From BRH-c54 sp032251145 (GTDB lineage Bacteria > Bacteroidota > Bacteroidia > Flavobacteriales_E > Vicingaceae): a DNA stretch of 13,999 nucleotides. Shown in pieces: positions 5,968 through 13,989 of this stretch (the first letter of the stretch is position 1; the number at the start of each line of letters is the position of its first letter). Location of the stretch: contig JAVVER010000091.1 of assembly GCA_032251145.1 (NCBI GenBank), positions 1-13,999 on the forward strand, written 5' to 3'. The notes under the pieces were generated by a model, which saw only the letters and a list, made by a program, of their open reading frames with translations, was not told where the DNA came from and did not search any database. The translations under genes were made by a program, and so were the position numbers.

Positions 5968-7299
5968 TTGAAAGCTCATATTAACTATAAAAGTATTTGG
6001 AAAATTGCTCTTCCAATTATATTAAGCAATGTAGCCCTTAATGTAATAACCGTTACCGACACTATTTTTTTAGGTCAAGTAAACCACGTTGCTCTTGGAG
6101 CAGCGGGAAATGCCGGAATTTTTTATTTTGTTTTAATTCTTACAGGAGTTGGATTAAGTACAGGAGCCCAAATTATTATAGGTAGAAGAAATGGCGAGAA
6201 AAATTTTGCTCAAATTGGGGCAATTTTCGATCAAACCATTTACTTACTTTCTTTTATTTCTCTATTGGTTTTTATACTGCTTCAATTTATTGCTCCTGTT
6301 TTATTAGAAAACATAACCTCCTCTCCTGCTATTTATACTGCTACTGTTGAGTTTTTGTATTATCGTTCTTTCGGAGTGCTTTTTCATTTTCTAAATTTTG
6401 TTTTTATAGCTTTTTATGTAGGAACAACTAACACTAAAGTACTTATCCATACAACCATTGCTATGATGTTAGTTAATGTGTTTTTTGATTATGCCCTAAT
6501 ATTTGGAAATTTCGGTTTCCCAAGAATGGAAATAAAAGGTGCTGCAATAGCTTCTGTTTTAGCAGAGTTGGTGGCTTTTTGCTACTTAGTAATTTATACC
6601 CATAAAAATGCTTTTGTAAAACAATTCCAACTGTTTAAATTCAAAAAACTCAATTGGGAAATAATTAATAAAACCACAAAAGTAGGTAGTCCTATTATGC
6701 TTCAGAACTTTTTAGCAATTAGCTCTTGGTTTATATTCTTTATGATTATTGAAAAATTAGGAGAAAAAGAATTGGCAATTTCTCACATTATTCGCAGTAT
6801 TTACATGGTGCTTATGATTCCACTTTTTGGATTTAGCTCTGCAACCAACACCTTGGTAAGTAATCTTATCGGACAAAAAAGAGAGTATAAAGTAATGACG
6901 CTTATTAAAAGAGTGTTGGTATTAAGTTTAGGTTCAACTATGGTTGTAGGTATGTTCAGTATGTTCTTTGGAAAAGAAATTATAGGATTTTATACTTCTG
7001 ACATTTCCTTGATAAACGATGCTATTCCAACCTTAAGAGTAATTAATTTAACCATGTTTTTCTTTTGTATTGCTTTTATCTTATTCAATGCAGTTTCAGG
7101 TACAGGAAACACCAGGGTATCCCTCTTAATTGAAGCGACAACCATCTCTATTTATTTAGTTGCTGCTTATTTAGTTGCTATTAAATTTGACGCTTCCTTA
7201 CCAATTGTTTGGTGTTCTGAGTTTATCTATTTTGGGTTGTTGGGACTTTTCTCCCTTTGGTATTTGAAAAAAGGTAATTGGAGAAATTTAAAAATATAA
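5968..7299 (+). CDS. MATE family efflux transporter
   Basis: 443 residues, about 12 membrane helices in two related halves, matching MATE (multidrug and toxic compound extrusion) transporters. These export cationic drugs or metabolites in exchange for Na+ or H+. Visible hallmarks are LPIILSNVALNVITVTDTIF (15-34) in helix 1, the stretch GTTNTKVLIHTTIAMMLVNV (152-171) leading to DYALIFGNFGFP and IKGAAIASVLAE. The second-half counterpart contains SSATNTLVSNLIGQ and NAVSGTGNTRVSLL. The substrate cannot be told from sequence. The start is TTG at 5968: the rsmD stop codon at 5962-5964 is in the same frame just two codons earlier, and the first internal Met is deep in the protein, so no ATG start is possible without losing helix 1. 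It is probably cotranscribed with DUF3822 and rsmD, and a hairpin terminator follows at 7334-7359. Confidence 0.9.
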   Translation: MKAHINYKSIWKIALPIILSNVALNVITVTDTIFLGQVNHVALGAAGNAGIFYFVLILTGVGLSTGAQIIIGRRNGEKNFAQIGAIFDQTIYLLSFISLLVFILLQFIAPVLLENITSSPAIYTATVEFLYYRSFGVLFHFLNFVFIAFYVGTTNTKVLIHTTIAMMLVNVFFDYALIFGNFGFPRMEIKGAAIASVLAELVAFCYLVIYTHKNAFVKQFQLFKFKKLNWEIINKTTKVGSPIMLQNFLAISSWFIFFMIIEKLGEKELAISHIIRSIYMVLMIPLFGFSSATNTLVSNLIGQKREYKVMTLIKRVLVLSLGSTMVVGMFSMFFGKEIIGFYTSDISLINDAIPTLRVINLTMFFFCIAFILFNAVSGTGNTRVSLLIEATTISIYLVAAYLVAIKFDASLPIVWCSEFIYFGLLGLFSLWYLKKGNWRNLKI

Positions 7300-7333
7300 A
7301 CGTAAAAAAATTATACCCCATTGTAAATAAAAA

Positions 7334-7359
7334 AAGACTGAACAAATATGCTCAGTCTT
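7334..7359. terminator. Bidirectional intrinsic terminator between MATE and the small minus-strand gene
   Basis: AAGACTGA (7334-7341) pairs with TCAGTCTT (7352-7359) around a 10-base loop. An A-run precedes it (U-run for the minus-strand transcript) and a T-rich CTTTC tail follows. It lies 35 bases past the MATE stop codon and 29 bases past the stop codon of the convergent gene at 7388, so it can serve both. Confidence 0.75.
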
Positions 7360-7387
7360 CTTTCAATTTCATTGTAAATCAAAAAAA

Positions 7388-7654
7388 TTAATCTACTTTT
7401 TTATCTTCTACTTTTTTTAATTTATCATCGCTAGTAGAAGCTTTTGCTTTACTTGCACAACATGATTTACTCGCTTCTTTAGAAGAACAAGATTTTTTGG
7501 CAGCTTCAGCAGTTTTGTGTTCTGTATGCTCTGTTTTACCTTTTTTAGATGTACATTCTTTTTTGGTACATTTTCCATCTTCGCATGGAGCAGCTTCTAC
7601 GTTAATTAAACCAATAAAGCTAATTAAGGCAATTGCTAAAAATAATTTTTTCAT
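7388..7654 (-). CDS. Small secreted Cys/Lys-rich protein, function unknown
   Basis: 88 residues. A clear signal peptide occupies 1-22 (MKKLFLAIALISFIGLINVEAA), with cleavage probably after Ala21 or Ala22. The mature part is about 66 residues, roughly a quarter Lys, with six Cys (24, 29, 34, 56, 65, 66), two His (43, 46) and many Ser/Ala/Glu. The spacing is CX4CX4C, then EHTEH, then a CX8CC cluster. This low-complexity, Cys/His-bearing composition would suit metal binding or disulfide formation in the periplasm, but it matches no family I can name; the metal idea is inference. There is no lipobox, so it is not an obvious lipoprotein. It is probably a single-gene unit: terminator at 7334-7359 downstream, 446-base gap upstream. 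The ATG at 7654 directly gives the signal peptide. The reading frame is believable because of the signal peptide and terminator. Confidence 0.75.
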   Translation of the reverse strand: MKKLFLAIALISFIGLINVEAAPCEDGKCTKKECTSKKGKTEHTEHKTAEAAKKSCSSKEASKSCCASKAKASTSDDKLKKVEDKKVD

Positions 7655-7700
7655 AATATTTGTGTTTAGTTGAACATTGAATTGTAAAAATAAACATTTT

Positions 7701-7720
7701 TAGCGAAATATTGTATTGCG
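7701..7720. repeat. Short imperfect hairpin sharing 13 bases with 12167-12179
   Basis: TAGCGAAATATTGTATTGCG contains AATATTGTATTGC (7707-7719), repeated exactly at 12167-12179 in the same orientation. Arms AATA/TATT and GC pairs surround TTG, with one A/G mismatch. It lies 47-66 bases upstream of the minus-strand start at 7654, where a promoter or leader would be expected. Confidence 0.4.
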
Positions 7721-7854
7721 ATATTAAAATAATATGAACTTTTATTTTGCATCTCTACTAGCAGCAATATTCATGTTTATTAACATAAACTAACGGGCGT
7801 TTGAAAACACTTATAAGATAACTTGAGGATATAATAAACCCCCCATTTAGCTAC

Positions 7855-8041
7855 TAACCTGTGTTCGATTATTCTTTTGAATTCAGACCACTTGTAAATA
7901 GTGAGTTTCAACTAAAAATGATGAAATAATAGCGAGCTATTATAAAGTATTTTTAGGCAGAAAATTGCTGTTTAAAAGTGGATTAACAAAATGTTTTTTC
8001 CTAAAAATCTGAATTTTAAAATAATAATCGAACTCAGGTTA
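7855..8041. repeat. 187-bp imperfect palindrome (MITE-like element)
   Basis: The two halves are reverse complements about a centre near 7934/7935. At the ends, TAACCTGTGTTCGATTATT (7855-7873) matches the complement of 8023-8041 with one mismatch, and the match continues through TTCAGA (7882-7887 against 8008-8013). Further in, CCACTTGTAAATAG and CTAAAAAT match the opposite arm with scattered substitutions, and ATAATAGC (7926-7933) pairs perfectly with GCTATTAT (7936-7943). The right arm carries about 26 extra T/A-rich bases between TTCAGA and CCACTT. There is no coding capacity. It fits a miniature inverted-repeat element or a collapsed insertion sequence, but I see no clear target duplication. 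It occupies the middle of the 446-base gap 7655-8100. In the rest of that gap I see only the short repeat at 7701-7720 and no exact TAnnTTTG promoter on either strand. Confidence 0.75.
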
Positions 8042-8100
8042 CTATATATACACAGATGAAATTATTTTATTAATATTGTCTTTTGCCTATTTAATTAATA

Positions 8101-9663
8101 ATGTTACAGCAAAAATTCTATCTAAAAAACTTATATTTCCTATTTTTATTAGGCATTACTTCAATATGCTTTGCACAAAAACCAGCTCAAATAGAAATTC
8201 TTAATGCCAATTCATTAGAATATGATGAATCAACAGGAAAAAAAGCTAAGAAATTAATTGGAGATGTACAGCTAAAACATGATAATGCACTTATGTTTTG
8301 CGATAGTGCTTATGTTTTTTCAGAAAGTAATACTATGCATGCTTATAGTCGTGTAAAGATTGTTCAAGGTGATTCGTTACAGCTTACGGGCGATTCTTTA
8401 ATTTATTTTGGAAATACTAAAAAGGCTATTCTTAGAGGCAATATTCAATTGATTAATAAAGATGTTACGCTAACCACTAATTTTTTAGACTATGATAGAG
8501 CTTCTAACATTGCTTATTACTTTAATGGTGGTGAAATGATTAGTCGGCAACAACAAGATACACTTACTTCAGAAAAAGGGTATTATCATGCTAACCATCA
8601 ATCTTTTTATTTTAAAGAAAATGTGGTGCTTACCAATCCTCAATATAAAATATTTGCTGACACATTAAAATTTCACTCCTCTACTGAAACGGTATATTTT
8701 CTTGGGAAAACTACTATTTTAAGCGATGAAAATTTTATCTATACCAATGATGGCTGGTATAACACTAAAAATAACACTTCTGAATTTTATACCGACTCTT
8801 ACATTTACTCGGAAAATAAATTTATTTATGGCGATACTATTTTCTATAACAGAGATTTAGGATATGGAAAAATTACTTGTAATGCGTTGATAAAAGATAC
8901 TGCTGATGATTTACAAATTTTAGGTGATGATGTTCAGCTTTTTGAGCTAAAAGATAGTGCTGTAATTACTAAAGAAGCTTTACTAATGCAGTTTATGGAT
9001 GAGGATACCTTTTTTTTACATGCCGACACTTTTAAGGTTTATGCCAGTTATAAATACGATTTAGATTCGCTTAACCATGATACATTGAGTGTAGATACAC
9101 TAAGAAACTTATTGGCTTACCATAACGTAAAATTTTTTAAAAGTGATATGCAAGGCAAAGCTGATTCTGTAGTGTATAATTTTGCCGATTCCACTGTGAA
9201 TTTTTATAGAGACCCTATTATTTGGTCTAATGAAAACCAATTAACAGCCGATTTTATCTATTTACAAATGAAAAACAAAGCTATTGATGCCATTTTTATG
9301 GAGAAAAATGCTTTTATAATTTCCATAGCAGATTCCATACATAAACACTTTAACCAGATTAAAGGTATTGATATGGTGGGCTATTTTAAGGAGAAAAAAC
9401 TTTATAAAATTGAAGTACACAACCAAGCAGAAACAATTTATTTTGCTAAAGACGATGATAACAAATACATAGGAGTAAATAAAGCTACAGGAAATAACAT
9501 GCTTATTTTCTTGGAAGATAACACCTTAAAATCGCTTACCTTTATTAAAGACCCTGATGGCATTTTTCATCCTATTAATGAGCCTTCACCAAAAGACTTA
9601 ATTTTAAAAGGCTTCAACTGGAACGAAATTGACAGACCGAAAGATCGGTTTGATATTTATTGA
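8101..9663 (+). CDS. OstA/LptA-like organic solvent tolerance protein
   Basis: 520 residues. A signal peptide covers 1-25 (cleavage near FAQ). The rest is a long run of short beta-strand repeats of the OstA type: strands ending in SLEYDE, GDVQLKHDN, MFCDSAYVF, RVKIVQGDSLQLTGDSLIYF, ILRGNIQLINKDVTLTTNFLDYD. The same pattern recurs through about residue 480 (FADTLKFHSSTETVYFLGKT, LTADFIYLQMKNKAIDAIFM). This beta-jellyroll repeat forms the bridge that carries lipopolysaccharide across the periplasm in LptA and the N-domain of LptD. Bacteroidota carry this longer OstA-like version, larger than the roughly 185-residue enterobacterial LptA. A periplasmic role in lipopolysaccharide transport is inferred from the fold. 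No Lpt or outer-membrane assembly genes are adjacent. The ATG at 8101 directly precedes the signal peptide. The 3' end overlaps the convergent peptidase gene by 7 bases. Confidence 0.85.
   Translation: MLQQKFYLKNLYFLFLLGITSICFAQKPAQIEILNANSLEYDESTGKKAKKLIGDVQLKHDNALMFCDSAYVFSESNTMHAYSRVKIVQGDSLQLTGDSLIYFGNTKKAILRGNIQLINKDVTLTTNFLDYDRASNIAYYFNGGEMISRQQQDTLTSEKGYYHANHQSFYFKENVVLTNPQYKIFADTLKFHSSTETVYFLGKTTILSDENFIYTNDGWYNTKNNTSEFYTDSYIYSENKFIYGDTIFYNRDLGYGKITCNALIKDTADDLQILGDDVQLFELKDSAVITKEALLMQFMDEDTFFLHADTFKVYASYKYDLDSLNHDTLSVDTLRNLLAYHNVKFFKSDMQGKADSVVYNFADSTVNFYRDPIIWSNENQLTADFIYLQMKNKAIDAIFMEKNAFIISIADSIHKHFNQIKGIDMVGYFKEKKLYKIEVHNQAETIYFAKDDDNKYIGVNKATGNNMLIFLEDNTLKSLTFIKDPDGIFHPINEPSPKDLILKGFNWNEIDRPKDRFDIY
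9636..9649. terminator. Weak hairpin at the convergent junction
   Basis: ACCGA (9636-9640) pairs with TCGGT (9645-9649) around AAGA, followed by a T/A-rich stretch on the plus strand. It lies inside the last codons of the 8101-9663 gene. It is the only hairpin I see near this junction and is short, so its role as a terminator is doubtful. Confidence 0.3.
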
Positions 9664-12029
9664 GCCACCAACTTTCCTGTGTGAATTAATTTATTCTCAT
9701 CAAAAATAGTAACAATATAATTTCCTGAATTCCAATCTGAAACATCTACTTTTAATTGGTTAGTGAAAGTCTCTTTATGTACTATATTTCCCAATACATC
9801 ATAAACAACAACTTGTAATTGCTTTTGTGGAGTAAGTGTTTTTAACCAAAATATATCATTGGTAGGGTTTGGAAATATTTCTATTATGGCAAGCTCCTTA
9901 TTTTCAACTTCATCAATAGCCACAGCACTCGGACTGTTTGCAAAAGTATATTCTCCTAACAACAAACTATCTATAACAACAAACCCGTAAGGAACTCCAG
10001 GAATAACTGTTTTACTGTAATAAAGAAACTCTTCCCAATCTTTATGTGAGTTTTCTCGATAAAGCAAAACAAGACTATCATGATTAACAGTAAGCAAGTC
10101 TAAATCTAAAAATCCACTACTCGCTCTTCCATCAAAATCTAACCTAACAGAAGCTGAAAAACCAGATGGTAATATACCTGTAAATCGCCAATATCTACTT
10201 GTAGATAATCTGTAATTATTCACATTATTTTTTACTGAATCGGGGGCAACCCAATGATGTTCTATATGCAACAAAGCAGAATCGCTAACAGCGTTTACCC
10301 CAACCCTTGCAAGGGTAAGGTTTTGAAGTTGAGGGTTAAACGTATTTTTAACCTTAAGTTGATTATCTGTTCTAGCTTGATTTAATAAGTTAGCTTCATT
10401 TAAAATTACTACTGTTGGCTGAAAAGGTACACTTACCAAAGCGGTAGAATATTGGGTAGAAGCTACAATATCGGTTGTAAATTTATTCCAATTATTGTCG
10501 TAAAAAGTTACTTCAAGCGGAGTTCCTATATGAAAATTAGTAGCTCCTCTTAGCTTTTGCTGAACATAAAGTGTTACGTCATAATTAGGCGAATTTAATA
10601 CTACATTAAAAGAATCTACTTTAAAATTAGAAAACCCCGGACTCAACACCCAATCATTAAAGAAATCAGTCATATTAACACCTGTAGAGGTAGTTAAAAA
10701 ATCTTTAAACTCTGTTGGATTAATATTTTTAAATTTAAAACTATCCATTAACTGTTGCACTCCATAAAAAAACAAAGAATCGCCTAAATAGGCTCTCATA
10801 TTATGAGCAACTGATGCTCCTTTTAAGTACGAATGTGTGCCATAGGTATAAGCATGATCCATATTACTTAACGATCTAAACCCATCATCATCAATATGAG
10901 CCCACTGCAAAACTTGTTTATGATTAGCTTTTACATCAGTCATATAAGCAGCTCTACCATATAAAAACTCTGTAAAAATATGTTCAGAATAAGTAGCAAA
11001 ACCTTCATTTATCCACATATCTCCAGCCGTTTCGCAGGTAACTAAATTTCCCCACCAATGATGAGCAAACTCGTGTGCCATTAATGTTTCAAAAGCTAAA
11101 CTGCCATTAGCAGCAGCTCTAGGATAAGCTACACATGTTGCATGTTCCATTGCACCACTATTAAAAGGTATTAAAACAAAACCTATTTTACTCCACAAAT
11201 ATGGCCCGTATTGATTTTCATAAATTGCCAATGCTTGTTCTAAATTTACAAAAGAGTTTTTAAAATTAGTAGTATCTGGAGCCCGCCCAACTAGTTCCAC
11301 AGGAATACTTCCGTTGTTACCTAAAAAAGTTTGATGAACAGTTGCATAATCTGAAACAGCTATTCCTACTAAATAAGTTGGGATAGATTCATTCATTACC
11401 CATTTTCTTATTATGGTATCTCCTGTAATTACAGAATCACTAACCAATACTCCATTGCAATGAGCTTTTTTACCTCCAGCAGTAATAATATTAAACTCAT
11501 AGGTAGCGTGTTCTACAAAATTATCGAAACAAGGAAACCAAACTCTTCCGTAATTATGAGGATTAGCATCAAAACCAACTCCCAAATTATAGGCATAGGT
11601 ATTATCGAAATAAAAACCACCAAAACCGCTATTATCTGTTTGCGGAGTTCCATTATAAAAAACAATTACTTCAGCAGTATCTCCAACATTCATTAAAGTA
11701 GGCAGATTAATTGCTAACAGGGTATCATTATAACTGAAAGATAGTAAATTATTAGCCGCATCTTTAACAGAATCTACATTCAGCTCCAACAAATCTAAAT
11801 TGAGCAAATTAATTCCATTAATTTTAGTTGAGAAGGTTATTTTACAATTTCCTGAAACTGCTTTATTAGCAAAATCGGTAATGTCTAAATTTATTTCATA
11901 ATTCATAATATCTATGGTATCGCTCCTACTATTTAAAGCCTTATCGTATAAATGTGTAGGCTTTAATTGAGCATACGCAGCTGTTAATGTGATAATAGTA
12001 ATAACTATAAAAAAAAATATCTTTTTCAT
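9657..12029 (-). CDS. Secreted M1 family zinc metallopeptidase (aminopeptidase) with T9SS sorting domain
   Basis: 790 residues from the ATG at 12029. Residues 1-21 are a signal peptide (MKKIFFFIVITIITLTAAYA). The M1 N-terminal beta domain follows, then the exopeptidase motif GAMEH (292-296), the zinc site HEFAH (319-323) with the third ligand Glu342 in NEGFATY, and the likely catalytic Tyr401 in SYLKG. The last His of GAMEH replaces the more usual Asn or Tyr. Residues about 460-690 form the C-terminal region, and residues 718-790 form a type A sorting domain (IFPNPTND, VYDVLGN, WNSGNYIVTI). The enzyme should trim N-terminal residues from peptides outside the cell or at its surface, supplying nutrients; the substrate range is unknown. 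An upstream in-frame ATG (12074) would add 15 residues before the Lys-Lys start and is unlikely. It converges on and overlaps the OstA-like gene. Confidence 0.92.
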   Translation of the reverse strand: MKKIFFFIVITIITLTAAYAQLKPTHLYDKALNSRSDTIDIMNYEINLDITDFANKAVSGNCKITFSTKINGINLLNLDLLELNVDSVKDAANNLLSFSYNDTLLAINLPTLMNVGDTAEVIVFYNGTPQTDNSGFGGFYFDNTYAYNLGVGFDANPHNYGRVWFPCFDNFVEHATYEFNIITAGGKKAHCNGVLVSDSVITGDTIIRKWVMNESIPTYLVGIAVSDYATVHQTFLGNNGSIPVELVGRAPDTTNFKNSFVNLEQALAIYENQYGPYLWSKIGFVLIPFNSGAMEHATCVAYPRAAANGSLAFETLMAHEFAHHWWGNLVTCETAGDMWINEGFATYSEHIFTEFLYGRAAYMTDVKANHKQVLQWAHIDDDGFRSLSNMDHAYTYGTHSYLKGASVAHNMRAYLGDSLFFYGVQQLMDSFKFKNINPTEFKDFLTTSTGVNMTDFFNDWVLSPGFSNFKVDSFNVVLNSPNYDVTLYVQQKLRGATNFHIGTPLEVTFYDNNWNKFTTDIVASTQYSTALVSVPFQPTVVILNEANLLNQARTDNQLKVKNTFNPQLQNLTLARVGVNAVSDSALLHIEHHWVAPDSVKNNVNNYRLSTSRYWRFTGILPSGFSASVRLDFDGRASSGFLDLDLLTVNHDSLVLLYRENSHKDWEEFLYYSKTVIPGVPYGFVVIDSLLLGEYTFANSPSAVAIDEVENKELAIIEIFPNPTNDIFWLKTLTPQKQLQVVVYDVLGNIVHKETFTNQLKVDVSDWNSGNYIVTIFDENKLIHTGKLVAQ

Positions 12030-12162
12030 GGACAGAAATTTCATTAATAATACATTGTAAAAATACAAAAACACAAATAATTATCAGTTATTAACATTTG
12101 TTGAGATGAAAATTAACACTTCAATATAAAATTATACTTAATTTTAACATTTTACTTATTTA

Positions 12163-12181
12163 TAGCAATATTGTATTGCTA
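12163..12181. repeat. Perfect 8-bp hairpin with TTG loop in the divergent intergenic region
   Basis: TAGCAATA (12163-12170) pairs with TATTGCTA (12174-12181) around TTG, followed by CGAATTTTTTT. It shares AATATTGTATTGC with 7707-7719. It lies between the divergent starts at 12029 and 12271. It could be a dispersed repeat or an operator; its T-run would also let it act as a short terminator on the plus strand. No exact TAnnTTTG promoter is seen in 12030-12270. Confidence 0.45.
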
Positions 12182-12270
12182 CGAATTTTTTTCACAAACA
12201 ACCATTTTAATAAAATATTGATTTTATGTAAATTAAACTTTTAAAAAATTCACAAAAAACACTTATTATT

Positions 12271-13809
12271 ATGAAACCTTCTAAAGAGTTATTTTATTTA
12301 ATAAAATCACTTACTAAGTCCGAAAAAAGATATTTTAAATTAATGTCATCACTACAAACAGGTGATAAAAATTACATGAAACTTTTTGAATGTATTGATG
12401 AATTAGAAGATTACGATGAAGAAGCTGTTAAAGAAAAACTTAAAAGTGAAAAATTTATTAAACATTTACCATCAGAAAAAAACCACCTATATAAACTCAT
12501 TTTAAAAAGCTTAAGAAGTTTTTATTCCGACAATTCTGCTGCTTCTGTTTTACAAGAAAACCTCAGAAACATTGAGCTTTTATTCAACAAAGCACTTTAT
12601 GCCGAATGCTTTAAAAACATACAACGAGCTAAAGGAATTGCTTATACTTACGAGAAATTTTACTTTTTATTAGATTTAATAGATTGGGAAAAGAAACTTA
12701 TTGAAGAAGCTTTTTTAGATAATAAGTTCAAGGTGAACATGGAAACCCTTATTGAAGAAGAAGCCGATTGTTTAGAAAAACTTAGAAATATTGCCGAATA
12801 TCAAAAATTGTATTCAAAAATAAACTTCATCATAAGAAAAAGTGGTTTCACAAGAAATATTGAAGGACGTGAAGAAATTAAAAAAATTGCCAACCACCCT
12901 CTTATTGTTGACAAAGGAACTGCTCATTCTATAAAAGCAACAACTGCCTGTCTTTCCATAAAAGGGCTTTGTGCTGTTACTGAACAAAACTCAAAAGGTG
13001 TTTTTAGCAATTTTAGCTATGTAGTAAAAATTATGGAGGACAATCCGCCCATAATGCAAGAACTACCTAAACGATATATTAGAGCATTAAATAGTGTTAT
13101 GTACGCTCACATGAGTTTAGGCGAATGGGATGAAACATTTAAGATTATAAATAAGATGAAAGGTCTTTTGTCTAAACGTGGTTTTGAAAGTATGGACATA
13201 CAATTAAAACTGTTTTCCATCCCATTTAATGCAGAGCTTAATGTGCATATTAAAATGGGAAACTACATGAAGGCAATTAAACAGGTTATCCCAAATATTA
13301 TTGAAGGTTTACAGCATTTTGATGGTAAAATAAACAAAGAAGAGGAAATGCTGTTTTATTACAATATTTCTAGGGTTTACTTCTTTACAGATGATTTAAA
13401 AAGTGCCTTAAAATACATTAATTTAGTGTTGAATGAAAACAAACTCGGACTAAGAGATGATGTATATACTTTTGCGAGATTAGTAAACCTCATCATTCAT
13501 TTTGAACTGAACAACATTGATTTATTAGAATATAATATAAAATCTACCAAACGTTTTCTTACGGTTAACAAAAGAGATTTTAAGCTGGAAACGGTTTTCT
13601 TAAACGAAATGAGAAAATTAGTAAAAGCAAAAAATGAGGAAAAACAACAAGAACAATTCATTACCTTTAAAGAAAATCTAATGAAAGTTTTTGAAGATCC
13701 TTATGAGAAAATAGCGTTAGATTATTTTGATTTTATCTTATGGCTAGATAGCAAAATAACCAAACAATCTTTTGTAAAATTAGCTATGGAAAAAAGTGAT
13801 TCGAAATGA
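12271..13809 (+). CDS. Bacteroidota helical-repeat (TPR-like) protein of unknown function
   Basis: 512 residues, no signal peptide or membrane segment, charged (many Lys/Glu), nearly all helical by composition. The start MKPSKELFYLIKSLTKSEKR, followed by YFKLMSSL and KNYMKLFECIDELEDYDEEA, is an N-terminus I recall from a family of similar-length hypothetical proteins in Bacteroidota. Residues 95-130, 270-300 and 362-395 have helix-turn-helix spacing like tetratricopeptide repeats (for example EEMLFYYNISRVYFFTDDLK, then SALKYINLVLNEN), pointing to a protein-binding scaffold in the cytoplasm. No catalytic motif is visible. It diverges from the peptidase gene and has a 241-base upstream region with a hairpin repeat. 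After the stop codon at 13809 there is only a weak hairpin (GCATT 13868-13872 with AATGC 13880-13884). Repeat class is likely; biological role is unknown. Confidence 0.75.
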   Translation: MKPSKELFYLIKSLTKSEKRYFKLMSSLQTGDKNYMKLFECIDELEDYDEEAVKEKLKSEKFIKHLPSEKNHLYKLILKSLRSFYSDNSAASVLQENLRNIELLFNKALYAECFKNIQRAKGIAYTYEKFYFLLDLIDWEKKLIEEAFLDNKFKVNMETLIEEEADCLEKLRNIAEYQKLYSKINFIIRKSGFTRNIEGREEIKKIANHPLIVDKGTAHSIKATTACLSIKGLCAVTEQNSKGVFSNFSYVVKIMEDNPPIMQELPKRYIRALNSVMYAHMSLGEWDETFKIINKMKGLLSKRGFESMDIQLKLFSIPFNAELNVHIKMGNYMKAIKQVIPNIIEGLQHFDGKINKEEEMLFYYNISRVYFFTDDLKSALKYINLVLNENKLGLRDDVYTFARLVNLIIHFELNNIDLLEYNIKSTKRFLTVNKRDFKLETVFLNEMRKLVKAKNEEKQQEQFITFKENLMKVFEDPYEKIALDYFDFILWLDSKITKQSFVKLAMEKSDSK

Positions 13810-13929
13810 TTTTGATTACTATTTGAATGTGTTAAATGTGGTTACTACAAAACGGTACAGAAACAAAGCATTTTTCTTTAATGCAGTAATATGAAAAGTA
13901 ATATATGGGAATTATTCAGGAGGCCTATT

Positions 13930-13989
13930 ATGTCAATTATTATAATAAATAGTCACCCCTTAAAAAGTATTCAACATATTGTTTGTTAA
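13930..13989 (+). CDS. Possible 19-residue microprotein with a perfect Shine-Dalgarno sequence
   Basis: ATG at 13930 opens a 19-codon frame (MSIIIINSHPLKSIQHIVC) closed by TAA at 13987-13989. AGGAGG at 13918-13923 lies 6 bases before the ATG, the ideal position for a ribosome binding site. No annotated gene in this window has one, and the phylum seldom uses them. The peptide is hydrophobic at the start but otherwise unremarkable and matches nothing I know. A chance coincidence is quite possible; listed at low confidence. Otherwise 13810-13999 shows no gene. Confidence 0.2.
   Translation: MSIIIINSHPLKSIQHIVC

Noticed and set aside
11460..11696. 78-codon plus-strand frame inside the M1 peptidase gene
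   Set aside because: Antisense to the catalytic gene; low-complexity Ile/Ser/Lys translation.
12030..12074. N-terminal extension of the M1 peptidase to the ATG at 12074
   Set aside because: Adds 15 hydrophobic residues before a standard Lys-Lys signal peptide start; the ATG at 12029 is the better choice.
12075..12270. Divergent promoter pair
   Set aside because: No exact TAnnTTTG on either strand with a suitable TTTG; near matches such as TAATTATTTG have wrong spacing, so no promoter is listed.
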